A stretch of DNA of 64,000 nt from Bacteroidales bacterium UBA5281 (GCA_002410555.1 DHSR01000057.1:47492-111491), one strand, 5' to 3'; shown: positions 32,432 to 42,951, counted from the first letter of the stretch. Numbers and translations: made by a program. The notes: generated by a model from the letters alone, not told the origin.

Positions 32432-35400
32432 TTAACGCATAATTACAATGAGGTGATTTAAAATAACCTCTCCTTTTGAACTTACCCTAACCAGGTATGT
32501 ACCTGCATTTAGCTGGCTTGCATCTATAGTGCAGGTAGCTTGACCGTCACCGTGCTGCTTGACAATGCGCTGACCATTCAACTGAAGTACTTCCACCGAA
32601 TAATCATCCATTATGTCGCCGGGCACCTGCACAACAAAAGAAGTGTTGGCAGGGTTGGGGAATATCCGGATCATGTCACGTTTAATGTCTTCCAGTCCGA
32701 GCCCGCTTCCTTCTTGTTCAAGTACCACCATTTGGGGGGCTGCACCCTGTGCTTGGATGGTTATAAGCGATGATCGCATCTGGGTAGAGCCATTGCCCTG
32801 ATAATTCACCAGTACATTTCCGCTGCCATTACCCGAAAGTGTTACGCTGAGCCAGGCAGAATCAGCCGAAGCAGTCCAGGAAGTGTTTGATATTACATCA
32901 AAGGAAACCTGCCCCGGAGCAGAAGATACCTGCTGTATAGGTGGGCTAACAATCAGCAGCGTGTCGGCGGCCTGCTGCTCCAGCATTACATCCTGCGAGA
33001 GTTGCAAGCCACTTACCACAAGGATTGCATTGCGTGGCTCCAGTGAAATGTTTTGTTCCACATTTACACTTAAAGTTTCATTATTGGTAATTTCAGGCGT
33101 TGCCCAATCAGCATCAGAAATAACCGCCCAATCGAAATTGGCTTCCACAGTATAGGTAACAGTGCCGGCAGTGCTGGCCGTTTGCTGGCTTGTCGGACTT
33201 ACTCTCAGCACAGCAACAGCAGCTTCCTGACTTAAAGTTAACTCAACGGGAGCAGCAGGTTCGGGAGCCACAACAGTAAAGGTGGCGGTTCGCAAATATG
33301 CACTTTCATTGGCCTGATATTCAGCAACGATGGTACCATTCCCTGTTCCCGACGCATTGACTTCGACCCATGGGTAACTTCCACTTACCGTCCAGGGAGC
33401 ATTGGAAGAAACCGAATAGGATACTGTTCCTGCAAGAGAATCAACGGTGTAGGCGAGAGGAGTTATGGTTAGATAGGCCGGACTGCCGGTCTGGTTTAGA
33501 ATTACGGTCACTGGATCCAGTCCGGGAGCAGTTACCACAATATTTGCCGTTCGTGGAAGTGTCAGGCTGTTTTCATTAAATTCTACCAATATACTGCCAT
33601 CGCCATCGCCTGATGGGGTATAAGCAATCCAGTCTGCAGTACTACTTACCTGCCAGGTGGTATTTGAAGTAACCGCAAAGCTAGTGGTACCTGCTTCAGA
33701 GGAAACTTCTATCATTTCGGGATTAACCGTAAGTGTGGGAGGAGCCGACAGGGTGGTTTCTTCTGTTACGGTTCCAGCAGAATAATCCAATTCATCGTTC
33801 ACTGAAAATGCCGTGTAATGATAAGTGGTTGACGGAAGCAGGTCTGCATGTGTAAATTCATTGTTGCTGCCTGTATAAAGTACAGTTCCCCCACCGGACA
33901 ATACATCGCCCGGCTGGTAAATTACACCGGCTACGGGCATTCCTGTTACTCCGGCAGACCATACCAACATTACATCGTCGCCATTGGCATTGGGTTGCCA
34001 GGTGAGTTCAATTTCTGTATCGCTTATCGCCTGAGCCGTTAAATCAATGGGTTGATCCACCAGCGAAACGCAGGTAATGGAAGCTTCCCAACCGGGAGCA
34101 ACTGTGCTGGCATTGCTGCTGAATACAAAGGTAAGTGCGCCATGAATGTTGTCGGCGGTTATGGTCCCGGGTGAATCGGTTCCGCACCAGGTGCCAATGG
34201 CGGAAGAAAACGCTGAACGTCCGTTGTAAATGGTTAATTTATCGCTGCTGCAATTGTTTGAAGTCTGCAATTCGAACGTACTGAAAGTTACACTTACCTG
34301 ATTTCCAGGATACGATGGATTAAAAGTAGTGGTTAGGTTCTGGTTATTGCCATAATTATTTTCAGGGCCTCCTGAATCATAGAACGTTCCGGAGCAGGTG
34401 GTAATGCTCTGGTTTTTCATGGTAAATACATCATCTGTAACAGTAATATAGTTCGTTTTTACTTCTGTAAATGATCCGTTTACCGTAAGGGTAATTGTTT
34501 TTTGACCAGTAGATTCATAAATTACCAGATGCGGGCCTGCTCCGCTGGCGGTGGGAGGCTGTGCTCCTTCGCCAAAATTCCATTCCCAGGAGGTAACCTC
34601 GCAGGTGCTTTTATCGGTAATGATAACCGGATTGTTGATTACAATGGTGGTTGCATCGGCAGTAAACTGTGGATTGGCTTCATTTACATGAATGTAGTCC
34701 TCTCTAACGAGGGTATTGCTGCCAAGGTCGTTGGTTACGGTAAGTTCAACAGAATAAGTTCCCAATGTAGTGAACTGTATGATTGGGTTTTGAGAGTTGG
34801 AGGTTGTTCCATCCAAAAAGATCACATTGTCGGGAGTAAAACTCCAGTTCCATGCAGTGGGATTGCCTGAGCTTTCATCGGATAATGTTACTGTATCATT
34901 GAGACAGGGTAGGGTGGTGTTCACCTGAAATATAGCCAAAGGCCCTAAGGGACTGAAACTAAATCCTGCAATACGGGTTCTTTGTCCACCACTTACATAC
35001 TGATTGGTATACCAGAAAGAATGATCATCTTCGGGATCGACACTCATTAAGGAATAATCGCCCCAACGGTTGGCCCCGGTTTGTGAATTTGTACCACTCC
35101 AGATGTTGCCTTCAGCAATGTCCATAATGCCAGAGGCCTGCGCATATTCTTCACGGGACTGCCCGGTATAACGGATGCCGGGATACTCAGTACTGCTTGA
35201 AATAGAATATCCCAGTGCAATTTCATTTTGCCCGTTCATAACTATACTCCCCATCCAGCGTGAGTGCTCATCAGGTGCGTATGTGCCTTGTTGCCGAACA
35301 GTCCAGTCTCCACTGGTTTTACGCAATTCGTACCATCTGATACCGGCATGGTTGGTGGCATCCACATCCACAGTGTGACAACAAACTATGGTTTGATAAT

Positions 35401-36529
35401 CTCCAAAATTCCGGTACTGGGGGGCGTTCATCACTACCTGTGGAATGGCGTCAAGTTTCTGGCTGGTATTGGGTTGTTTAATGTTGTTCCAGTTATTACC
35501 AAAGTTACTGTCAAATGCAGCCACATCAATCTGTTGAACCCTGTTGAAAGTGGAATTAGAAGGAGTATTCCAGTCTACATCCAATTCGTAAATCCACAAT
35601 TGATCAGTTCCTCCCGCAATGGCATCATCATTAAAGGCTATAAATAAACCCGGTGCTCCGGCTGGTGCTGCAGGCCCGTCATTATCCAAAGGCGGAACCA
35701 TCATAAATCCATCAATTGAAGTTGGTCGCCAGGGATTGTCAAAAGAAACCATTTTCGGATTGGTACCGCCGGTAAGCATGATTTCACGCTGAAATACATA
35801 TATATCAGTTCCGTTGGAGGTATTGGTTGCCATATAATAACCATCAGGCCAAATTCCGAATTTTTCATAATCGGGCATACCGCTCATGTTAAAACTATAT
35901 TGATACCAGGCACCGGTTGGGTCATTGGTTTGGGAAACGGCTACCAACATACGGTCAGGTGAGCCACAGAGAGAAAATTCAGCAGCCAGCCACCGGTCGG
36001 CCATTTCGTCATACAGCACAATGGGATCTCCATCATTGCAATTTGCACCGGGCACTGATCCGAACAGTTGGTTCATATTTGTAGGGCCTGCCAGCAATTC
36101 ACCTGACTTTGAGTAAATTGCATAGGTTGTATTTATGGTTTGCATATAATGGCCGGGGCCGGCGGCACCATTACAGTCAGGTGGGAAATAAGGAGAAGTC
36201 TGCCCCTGAAAATTTACAGTCGGGTCTTCAAGCGGAATGCGGGTATTGCCCTGACTTTTTTGCCATACGGCATCCTCACCTTTGGGCAAGGCAGTGGATT
36301 CATAAGGAAAATATCTCAGCCGGAGTTTGGGATTAAGCAATTTGGCTTCGGCTTTCCCGGTCATCAGCGCCCACTCTGCTTCAGTTATCGGTGGGATGTC
36401 CTTCAGAGGCTTACTTATGCCAAGAAGCTGCCCTTCACCCAGGTTATGTGGCTCAATAGGGCCTTGTTGCGCAAAAATCGGATGGATCGTAAATGTTATA
36501 GCGATCAAAAGTAATATTTTAACCTTCAT
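32432..36529 (-). CDS. Secreted T9SS cargo with CUB, FN3 and four BACON domains, type A sorting domain
   Basis: A 1365-residue exported protein. The signal peptide ends near IFAQ (residue 21). Residues 60-530 form a large beta-rich domain that I cannot name (contains DRWLAAEFS). Two PKD-like domains follow (about 535-700, TAWNWSF and TSWEWNFGEG). A CUB domain covers about 705-820 (ends in WEASITC), then one fibronectin type III domain (about 830-920). Four BACON domains of about 85 residues cover 925-1275; their shared core is SNTTW followed by W(I/L/V). The last 80 residues are a type A T9SS sorting domain (IRIFPNPANTSFVV to NAGTYLVRV). BACON domains usually bind glycan or mucin, suggesting a surface-associated or secreted binding protein. 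A TACTTTTG promoter element lies 41 bases upstream. Confidence 0.88.
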   Translation of the reverse strand: MKVKILLLIAITFTIHPIFAQQGPIEPHNLGEGQLLGISKPLKDIPPITEAEWALMTGKAEAKLLNPKLRLRYFPYESTALPKGEDAVWQKSQGNTRIPLEDPTVNFQGQTSPYFPPDCNGAAGPGHYMQTINTTYAIYSKSGELLAGPTNMNQLFGSVPGANCNDGDPIVLYDEMADRWLAAEFSLCGSPDRMLVAVSQTNDPTGAWYQYSFNMSGMPDYEKFGIWPDGYYMATNTSNGTDIYVFQREIMLTGGTNPKMVSFDNPWRPTSIDGFMMVPPLDNDGPAAPAGAPGLFIAFNDDAIAGGTDQLWIYELDVDWNTPSNSTFNRVQQIDVAAFDSNFGNNWNNIKQPNTSQKLDAIPQVVMNAPQYRNFGDYQTIVCCHTVDVDATNHAGIRWYELRKTSGDWTVRQQGTYAPDEHSRWMGSIVMNGQNEIALGYSISSSTEYPGIRYTGQSREEYAQASGIMDIAEGNIWSGTNSQTGANRWGDYSLMSVDPEDDHSFWYTNQYVSGGQRTRIAGFSFSPLGPLAIFQVNTTLPCLNDTVTLSDESSGNPTAWNWSFTPDNVIFLDGTTSNSQNPIIQFTTLGTYSVELTVTNDLGSNTLVREDYIHVNEANPQFTADATTIVINNPVIITDKSTCEVTSWEWNFGEGAQPPTASGAGPHLVIYESTGQKTITLTVNGSFTEVKTNYITVTDDVFTMKNQSITTCSGTFYDSGGPENNYGNNQNLTTTFNPSYPGNQVSVTFSTFELQTSNNCSSDKLTIYNGRSAFSSAIGTWCGTDSPGTITADNIHGALTFVFSSNASTVAPGWEASITCVSLVDQPIDLTAQAISDTEIELTWQPNANGDDVMLVWSAGVTGMPVAGVIYQPGDVLSGGGTVLYTGSNNEFTHADLLPSTTYHYTAFSVNDELDYSAGTVTEETTLSAPPTLTVNPEMIEVSSEAGTTSFAVTSNTTWQVSSTADWIAYTPSGDGDGSILVEFNENSLTLPRTANIVVTAPGLDPVTVILNQTGSPAYLTITPLAYTVDSLAGTVSYSVSSNAPWTVSGSYPWVEVNASGTGNGTIVAEYQANESAYLRTATFTVVAPEPAAPVELTLSQEAAVAVLRVSPTSQQTASTAGTVTYTVEANFDWAVISDADWATPEITNNETLSVNVEQNISLEPRNAILVVSGLQLSQDVMLEQQAADTLLIVSPPIQQVSSAPGQVSFDVISNTSWTASADSAWLSVTLSGNGSGNVLVNYQGNGSTQMRSSLITIQAQGAAPQMVVLEQEGSGLGLEDIKRDMIRIFPNPANTSFVVQVPGDIMDDYSVEVLQLNGQRIVKQHGDGQATCTIDASQLNAGTYLVRVSSKGEVILNHLIVIMR

Positions 36530-36570
36530 GGGTTTGTTTGTGTTTGGGGTGAGTTTGTGAATAGCGTGGC

Positions 36571-36578
36571 CAAAAGTA
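36571..36578 (-). promoter_or_regulatory. -7 promoter element of the BACON-domain gene
   Basis: On the minus strand this reads TACTTTTG, matching TAnnTTTG, 41 bases before the start at 36529. Confidence 0.55.
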
Positions 36579-36896
36579 GCTTAAATGTTTTAAGTTTAAA
36601 CGGAAAAAATGAGAGAAACTTCATTTTAATAGCTGCTCCTGTTCTTTTAATAAAAGCTGTAAGATAAACCAGTTTTTAATCACAGATGTTCATCTTAAAG
36701 CAAGGAACCCACGTTTTTTAGAAGACTTAATATAAAAACTCTTTTTCCCAACAGGTACGAAAATCTGCCTGAAGGCTCAGGACCTTACTGAGGTTTGTTC
36801 ATTGATATGTGGTTTTTTAATTAATTGGGGATGCTTCGACCAGGCATAACTGGCATTGCCCGACAATTAATCGAACCAGCGTAAATCTAAGGCATT
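36579..36896. other. Intergenic stretch before the restriction-enzyme remnant
   Basis: About 318 AT-rich bases. No gene, repeat or hairpin is recognised. The N-terminal part of the pseudogene that follows should lie here but cannot be read in any frame, so this end has been lost or replaced. Confidence 0.4.
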
Positions 36897-37671
36897 ATGG
36901 CCTTCGTAAATAAAAATTATGGTAAATCATACGCCCCAAACACAAGAGAAACATTTAGAAGGCAAGTGCTTCACCAATTCGTTCAAGCAAGAGTAGTTGA
37001 TTATAATCCAGACAATCCAGGTCTTCCGGTCAAGGCCCACGAGCAAATTATGCCTTGACATCTGAAGTTTTGGAAGTCGTAAAAGCATATAAAACAAGAA
37101 ATTGGAAAAAGGCTTTGAAAAACTTCATTAATACCGTTGGAAAACTTTCGGAGGTCTATTTGAAAGAACGAGCATTGATTCAGATTCCAGTAGTACTTCT
37201 AAACGGAAAAAATTCTAAAACTTTCAGCAGGGAAACACAATGAAGTTCAAGCGGCAATTATAGAACAATTTGCCCCACGTTTTGCAAATGGCGGAATGCT
37301 TCTATTATTTGGGCGACACAGCTAAAAAGGATTTGTTTGTCGATGAGAAAGAACTTAAAAATTTGGGAATACCCATTGACCAACACAGCAAATTGCCTGA
37401 TGTTGTAATTTATGACAATAAAAGAAAGTGGTTATTTCTCATTGAAGCCGTTACATCACATAGCCTTGTTTCTCCGAAACGACTATTAGAATTAGAACAT
37501 TTTTTGGAAAACTGTAAGGTTGGAAAAATTTATGTAAAGGCTTTCCCTGGTATGACGGAGTTGAGGAAGCACTCAAATAATATAGCCTGGGAAACAGAAG
37601 TTTGGTTAATGGAAGTCCCTGACCATATGATACATTTTAACGGCAACTGTTTTTTTATAGGCCTCAGATAA
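36897..37671 (+). pseudogene. Decayed BsuBI/PstI-family type II restriction endonuclease
   Basis: The parts of one protein are spread over successive frames. 36897-37058 encodes NYGKSYAPNTRETFRRQV and on to NPDNPGLPV. A second frame from about 37036 to 37210 encodes PRANYALTSEVLEVVKAYKT and on to IPVVLLNGK. A third (about 37221-37300) encodes LSAGKHNEVQAAIIEQFAPR. A fourth (about 37305-37671) encodes YLGDTAKKD, LPDVVIYD, LFLIEAVTSHSLVSPKR and IAWETEVWLMEVPDHMIHFN. Together these follow the BsuBI/PstI endonuclease pattern, including the nuclease core. At least three frameshifts and a missing N-terminal region show that it is inactive. No cognate methyltransferase is in the window. It is a remnant of a horizontally acquired restriction-modification system. 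Confidence 0.85.
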
Positions 37672-37935
37672 ATTTTTGAAAAACGAAAATAAAATTTACA
37701 ACTAATTCCTGGCTTCTTTATGTAATTTTTCTAAACACAAACCGACAAAAAGCTTTATTTATCCGAAGACCGCTATATTCAGATAAACATTTCTGTTTTT
37801 TTATTTTCATACATTATAAACCTGAAACTTTTTTCAGGCAGTTAAGATTACAAATGAGTTTTATTGTCATTTATAATAAAACAGGCCCGTAATTTGTTAT
37901 ATGTGTTTATCTATTGAAGACCAATCATTCATATA

Positions 37936-39978
37936 ATGAATATTTACAGCAAACATAATACTATTCTTGCAGTTGCTTTTATGTTATTGTGGCTGTTCAC
38001 CTCTGCCAGGGTTTATGCACAACCACAGCCGGAACTGACCTGTGTGTCGGTGAATGAGAACGGTTCACTCTACGTTGGCTGGAACATCCCATCAGGTACT
38101 TTTGATGGCTTCCGGCTTTTTTATAAAAAAACCACCGAAGCCTTCTATAATTCGCTTGACTTTTTGCCGACCATTACTTCGGGCAGCATTCCCGTAACGG
38201 ATGCACAAACAGAGAAATACGATGTCTTTTTGATTACCTTCAATAATTCTCCTGCTGCCAACAGCCCTGAATCCGTGCATCTTAACAATATGTTACTGGT
38301 TGTTTCGAACGGAGGCATAGGGTCGGGAATAGCCCGTCTGGACTGGTCGCCCATGAAAGCTGTGGGTGCTCCCGAATATATAATTTTGCGTTCTATGGAC
38401 AATGTTAATTTCATAGAAATAGGAAGAAGTAACAGTTTAATATATTTTGATACCATAGAGGCTGTTTGCGATCTCAAAACAATCTATTACAAAATAGAAA
38501 TCCCCCTTACCGGATGTTGGCCTCACTCTTCAACAGGCAGTGGTACTTTTAAAGATGATAACCGGCCCGAAGACCCCTCCATAACCTATGTGACCATAAA
38601 CAATGGGCTGGCTGAAATCCACTGGGAGCACAGCCTTACCCCTGATGTGGATGGTTATATACTCGGTGTGAAAGATGGGGCAGCCTATCTGGATCACGAC
38701 ACTACAGACTTTGTAAACTTTATCATTGATGATTTTACTGACCGTCCTACCTACCGGTATCCTTGCGATGAATCGGTGACCTATGTTTTGCGTGCAAAGG
38801 ATCAATGTGGCAATCAAAGTTCCGGTATTTTAAATTACAACCGGCTTCATCATACGATTTTAATTTCCGGTGAGATTGAATCCCATTGTAACCGGCAGGC
38901 CACGTTAACCTGGAACCACTATATAAGCATGGATCCGGAAGTTTCCACTTACGAAGTATATCGTTCCGAAAATGGTAATATTGCTGAATTGGCTGGAAAG
39001 GTATCTGCCTCAGAAGCAGAGAGTTATACCTTTACCGATCCGCTCATGTTGAGTAATGGAAGTTTATACACATATTGGGTAAAAGCAGTGAATGATGTCA
39101 ATACCATCAGTTCCGAAAGTTGTCAGGTTTACCTCGCACCTGTAATTGAGTTTTTGACAGATTTCGATCTTAATCTGATAACTGTATCCAATGACAATTA
39201 TATTGCAATGCAAGCCAGTGGCGCTCCCGATGAATTAATCGGAAAGGTAAATGTTTACCGGGGCACTTCACAATCTTCAGGGCTTCAACTGCTTTTTTCA
39301 AATAACTGGAGCAATAGTCCTGTTCAACTTTCTGATTATGACGCATTGGTACATGAATCAAGCTATTTCTATCAATTGGTAGCCACCGATGCCTGCGGTT
39401 ATGAACTGGGCGAATCTCTGCTTTTCAGGAGTATTTTATTGGAACTGACTCAGCCGGAAGATGAAAGCATTCGTCTGAACTGGAATGCCTTTATGGGTTG
39501 GGGCGATTACCTGAAAAATTATCAGGTCTATCGTTTTGACGGAGATATTCCGGCTCCTGGATTTCCCAAACCGGTGCCGCCGGAGACATTGTTTTTTAAT
39601 GATTTAATTTCAGAGGTAAGCCCGGGCATGGTTACTTACTATGTGGAAGCTGTGCATGAAGATGGTCGTAAAAGCCTGTCCAACACAGTAAGCCTGGTTC
39701 CTGAAGCTGAAGTTCTGGTGCCCACTGCCTTCCGAATAGGAGGATTTACACCGCAATTCATACCCATACTCAAAAATGTGGAACCTACGGCTTACTTGTT
39801 TATGATTTATAACCATTGGGGGCAACTGGTATTTGAAACAACCAATGTTGAGGAGGGATGGGATGGAAGTATGAACGGCAGCCCATCACCACCGGGGGCC
39901 TATATATGGATGCTCAACTTTAGCGATTTCAATGGCAATAAAATTTCAAATAAGGGTGTGGTCACGATTGTTAAATGA
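37936..39978 (+). CDS. Secreted fibronectin-like protein with type B T9SS sorting domain
   Basis: A 680-residue exported protein. The signal peptide ends near VYAQ (residue 29). The body is a string of fibronectin type III-like beta-sandwich domains (IARLDWSPMKAVGAPEYIILR, ATLTWNHYISMDPEVSTYEVYR, IRLNWNAFMGWGDYLKNYQVYR). The last 85 residues are a gliding-motility-type sorting domain (VPTAFRI..., YNHWGQLVFETTNVEEGWDG, PPGAYIWMLNF, VTIVK). It lacks the usual TPNGDG(I/V)ND stretch after the PTAF motif. Probable cell-surface or secreted structural protein. No clear -7 element is seen in the 264 bases between the pseudogene and this start. Confidence 0.82.
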   Translation: MNIYSKHNTILAVAFMLLWLFTSARVYAQPQPELTCVSVNENGSLYVGWNIPSGTFDGFRLFYKKTTEAFYNSLDFLPTITSGSIPVTDAQTEKYDVFLITFNNSPAANSPESVHLNNMLLVVSNGGIGSGIARLDWSPMKAVGAPEYIILRSMDNVNFIEIGRSNSLIYFDTIEAVCDLKTIYYKIEIPLTGCWPHSSTGSGTFKDDNRPEDPSITYVTINNGLAEIHWEHSLTPDVDGYILGVKDGAAYLDHDTTDFVNFIIDDFTDRPTYRYPCDESVTYVLRAKDQCGNQSSGILNYNRLHHTILISGEIESHCNRQATLTWNHYISMDPEVSTYEVYRSENGNIAELAGKVSASEAESYTFTDPLMLSNGSLYTYWVKAVNDVNTISSESCQVYLAPVIEFLTDFDLNLITVSNDNYIAMQASGAPDELIGKVNVYRGTSQSSGLQLLFSNNWSNSPVQLSDYDALVHESSYFYQLVATDACGYELGESLLFRSILLELTQPEDESIRLNWNAFMGWGDYLKNYQVYRFDGDIPAPGFPKPVPPETLFFNDLISEVSPGMVTYYVEAVHEDGRKSLSNTVSLVPEAEVLVPTAFRIGGFTPQFIPILKNVEPTAYLFMIYNHWGQLVFETTNVEEGWDGSMNGSPSPPGAYIWMLNFSDFNGNKISNKGVVTIVK

Positions 39979-40191
39979 GAAGATCGTTGTCGAAACATTA
40001 GTGAGCGGCTTTCATTGCCATTATTAGAGAACTGACGGGTTGTCACTAGCCCATAAAAAATGATCCAAAACTTTAACAATATTTATTTGCAGCCAGATGG
40101 CTGTAAGTTTTAGAGGTATTCCCTGTTTTGGGTTTCTTAAGCCCGGCTCAATAACTATTGGCGGGTCAACCACAATCCATCATTGGTTTCT

Positions 40192-42621
40192 TTAATTGCC
40201 CCTGGGCTTGGAGACTGATTTATTTTTAACATATTTTTCCAGCCAGGTATCGGTTTCCCATAACATGTGAAGTATATTTTCACGGGCGTTGTAGCCATGA
40301 CTTTCATAAGGCAGCAACACCAGACGGGCCGTACCGCCCAATCCTTTAATAGCTCCAAAAAGTCGTTCGCTTTGCAGGGTAAAGGTGCCGGGGTTGTTGT
40401 CTGCATCGCCGTGAATGAGCAACAGTGGCTCATTGATTTTATCGGCATGCACAAAAGGCGACATGGTGAGGTAAACTTCGGGTGCTTCCCAGAAAGTACG
40501 TTCTTCGGCCTGAAAGCCGAAGGGTGTAAGACTTCGGTTATAGGCACCGCTACGGGCAATGCCGGCCGCAAACAAGTCAGAATGGGCCATAAGATTAGCG
40601 GTCATAAATGCTCCATAAGAGTGACCGCCTATGGCTACCCTGTCGCGGTCGGCCACACCCCTTTCCACAGCATAATCAATGGCTGCCGCTGCATTGCCAA
40701 CCAGTTGATCTACAAATGAATCGTTGGGCTCTTCTTCCCCTTCTCCGATAATGGGAAAATCTGCATCGTCCATAATGGCATAACCTCTGGCTGCCCAATA
40801 AATGGGAGATCCATAATAAAGCTGAACAAAGGTATGGGGCGATTCTTTAATCTGGCTCGCCTGCTGCGCATCTTTATATTCACGCGGATAAGCCCACATT
40901 AACATGGGAAGCGGGCCATCTTTTTCCTTGTCATAGCCGGCTGGCAGGTATAAGGTAGCTGAAAGTTCAACACCATCGTTACGTGTGTAATGCACCCTTT
41001 CCTTACTCACATTCATAAAGGATGCGTAAGGATTGGGAAAGCTGGTAACCGGCTCAATTTTGGACGCTGTTCTTATGTAGAAATTAGGATTAACATCTTT
41101 ACTTTCTATGGAAGTAATCATTTTTCGCTTTTCAGGATCAATTATCCTTACAATGGACTCGTAGGTAGATTTGCCATCAGCCTGCCAGAGCCTTGTGGTG
41201 GACAATGTCTTGATGTTAAAACGGTCAATGAATGGCCTGTTTCCTTCCGGACCATAGCCTTCGCCCTGAAGGTAGAGACTTTTTCCATCAGATGAAATCC
41301 ACAACACCTGTTCATTAAATTGGTTTTTGCGGGTGAGAAAGCTGCCCGGATTACCATAATAGTCTTCTGAAGAACGGTCGTAGATAATTTGCAGATTTCG
41401 GTTTTCTTCACCGGGGTTGATTTTATATGTTGTCGTTTTTCTGGTTTTCCACCAGTAATCATACAAAATGGCAATATGTTCGTTTCCCCATGTAATGCCG
41501 GCATACCGGTTGGGAATAGCGGCGAGAAGCTGAGGGGTATCTGTAAACGGGGCATCTAACTGATAAACATGATCACGGATTTGCTGATCATTGGCCGGAT
41601 CGCCACCATCCTGAGCTTCGGCCCACACAAGTGTTGCCGGCTGGTCTGCGCGCCAGGAGATATAGCGTTTGCCTGTTTCTACAGCATCAAAACCGGAGGG
41701 AAGAGCTTCAAGCAGCGGCCTCAGATAGAAATTCCGGATAAATTGTCCTTCCGCAGAATAAAGGTCATACGACATTGAAAAGCGGTATTGAGGTACAATA
41801 TAGGAATAGGGCCGTTGTATGGTTTGTACCAAAAGGTAATTGCCTGCCGGCGAAAAATTAAGTGATTGATAATTGGCCACGGGCAAAAAGGGGCTATTGC
41901 TGCCATCAAGTGTTACCTTTACGATTTCAGCCTGAGTATAATATTCATATTCTGCCTCATCGGCCGGGTTGCGGAGTAAATCCTGAAAAGTGCGGGCAGG
42001 TGCTTTCTGACCAGTGGTCTCCTGAATTGTAGGGCCTTCTGGCAATACCTTGTTTTTTGCCAGGGCTGATCTTTGTTTTGGGAGTTGCTTTACCAATAGC
42101 GCTTTTGAGTTAGGAACCCACACATAGGGTGATCCGGAAGCTGCATTCAGGTTGGATGCCAGTTTTAATGCCCGGGCAGTAGTCAAATCAACCATCCAAA
42201 GTTCAGTGCCATCCGCCAGAGTATTGGTAAAAGTGAGTATAGATTCATCGGGCGAGAATGCTATGTCAGCAATACGCAATGTGGTGGGAAGACCCGAGAT
42301 AGTTAAATAAGTATCACTTTCTATCAGTTTAATCTTTAAACCATAATAAACAGTTTGACGTGACCTGCCATTGGTCTGCGGATTGATGCGTAGTCCAGCA
42401 AGTCTTACTTCATCTTCTGCCAGTTCGTCAAGTGTTTTAAAAGCTTTGCGCTCGAAAAAAGCCATATATTTATTGCGCGAATCTATTCTCACAGCCGGAC
42501 GCGGCTGTATGTCAACCAATTCTAAAATTTCAGGCGGTGGCAATTGATAAGGCTGATTGGTTTGCGCCAATAGGAAGTTGCCCATAAGAGTGAAAATTAA
42601 AATTGAAAAAAATTTTTTCAT
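40192..42621 (-). CDS. Exported S9 family serine peptidase (glutamyl endopeptidase-like)
   Basis: An 809-residue periplasmic or secreted peptidase with a signal peptide ending near LLAQ (residue 20). A beta-propeller lid (about 60-520) precedes a C-terminal alpha/beta-hydrolase domain. The catalytic triad is readable: S668 in GGHSYGAF, D741 in HGDADNNPGT and H775 in YESHGY. The overall form matches the S9 group related to plant chloroplast glutamyl endopeptidase. The opening PPPEILELVDIQPRPAVRID is typical of that group. It likely degrades peptides for nutrition. It is monocistronic, with a TACTTTTG promoter element 32 bases upstream. Confidence 0.9.
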   Translation of the reverse strand: MKKFFSILIFTLMGNFLLAQTNQPYQLPPPEILELVDIQPRPAVRIDSRNKYMAFFERKAFKTLDELAEDEVRLAGLRINPQTNGRSRQTVYYGLKIKLIESDTYLTISGLPTTLRIADIAFSPDESILTFTNTLADGTELWMVDLTTARALKLASNLNAASGSPYVWVPNSKALLVKQLPKQRSALAKNKVLPEGPTIQETTGQKAPARTFQDLLRNPADEAEYEYYTQAEIVKVTLDGSNSPFLPVANYQSLNFSPAGNYLLVQTIQRPYSYIVPQYRFSMSYDLYSAEGQFIRNFYLRPLLEALPSGFDAVETGKRYISWRADQPATLVWAEAQDGGDPANDQQIRDHVYQLDAPFTDTPQLLAAIPNRYAGITWGNEHIAILYDYWWKTRKTTTYKINPGEENRNLQIIYDRSSEDYYGNPGSFLTRKNQFNEQVLWISSDGKSLYLQGEGYGPEGNRPFIDRFNIKTLSTTRLWQADGKSTYESIVRIIDPEKRKMITSIESKDVNPNFYIRTASKIEPVTSFPNPYASFMNVSKERVHYTRNDGVELSATLYLPAGYDKEKDGPLPMLMWAYPREYKDAQQASQIKESPHTFVQLYYGSPIYWAARGYAIMDDADFPIIGEGEEEPNDSFVDQLVGNAAAAIDYAVERGVADRDRVAIGGHSYGAFMTANLMAHSDLFAAGIARSGAYNRSLTPFGFQAEERTFWEAPEVYLTMSPFVHADKINEPLLLIHGDADNNPGTFTLQSERLFGAIKGLGGTARLVLLPYESHGYNARENILHMLWETDTWLEKYVKNKSVSKPRGN

Positions 42622-42652
42622 AACAGAGGATTAAGCTGGTTTATTCTTTGGA

Positions 42653-42660
42653 CAAAAGTA
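42653..42660 (-). promoter_or_regulatory. -7 promoter element of the S9 peptidase gene
   Basis: On the minus strand this reads TACTTTTG (TAnnTTTG), 32 bases before the start at 42621. Confidence 0.55.
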
Positions 42661-42951
42661 CGAAAAAGGGTGATGAATGATGGTAACAGTGGTGAAAAAT
42701 CTCCTGTAAGCGCACCCTATCCTTTATCTGGCAGTTTAAAATTAGGAAAATTTAACAATAATAATTCAATTGGTTTTTATTAAAGATATGCGGCCAATGC
42801 ACAGTGTTTTTGTTATTAATAAATTGATAATCAATAAGATGGAGATGTGTGGGAGGGCCATGAGGTCATCCCGTGAGCAGTTTAAAGAGGCGAAGATGGT
42901 TTTTAATAGCTTGTGCCTAAAACCGGAGCTAAGTTGGACACCTATTTTTCA

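Noticed and set aside
40155..40571. 138-residue minus-strand frame
   Set aside because: It overlaps the S9 peptidase gene in another frame and is Pro/Ser-rich without homologous features.
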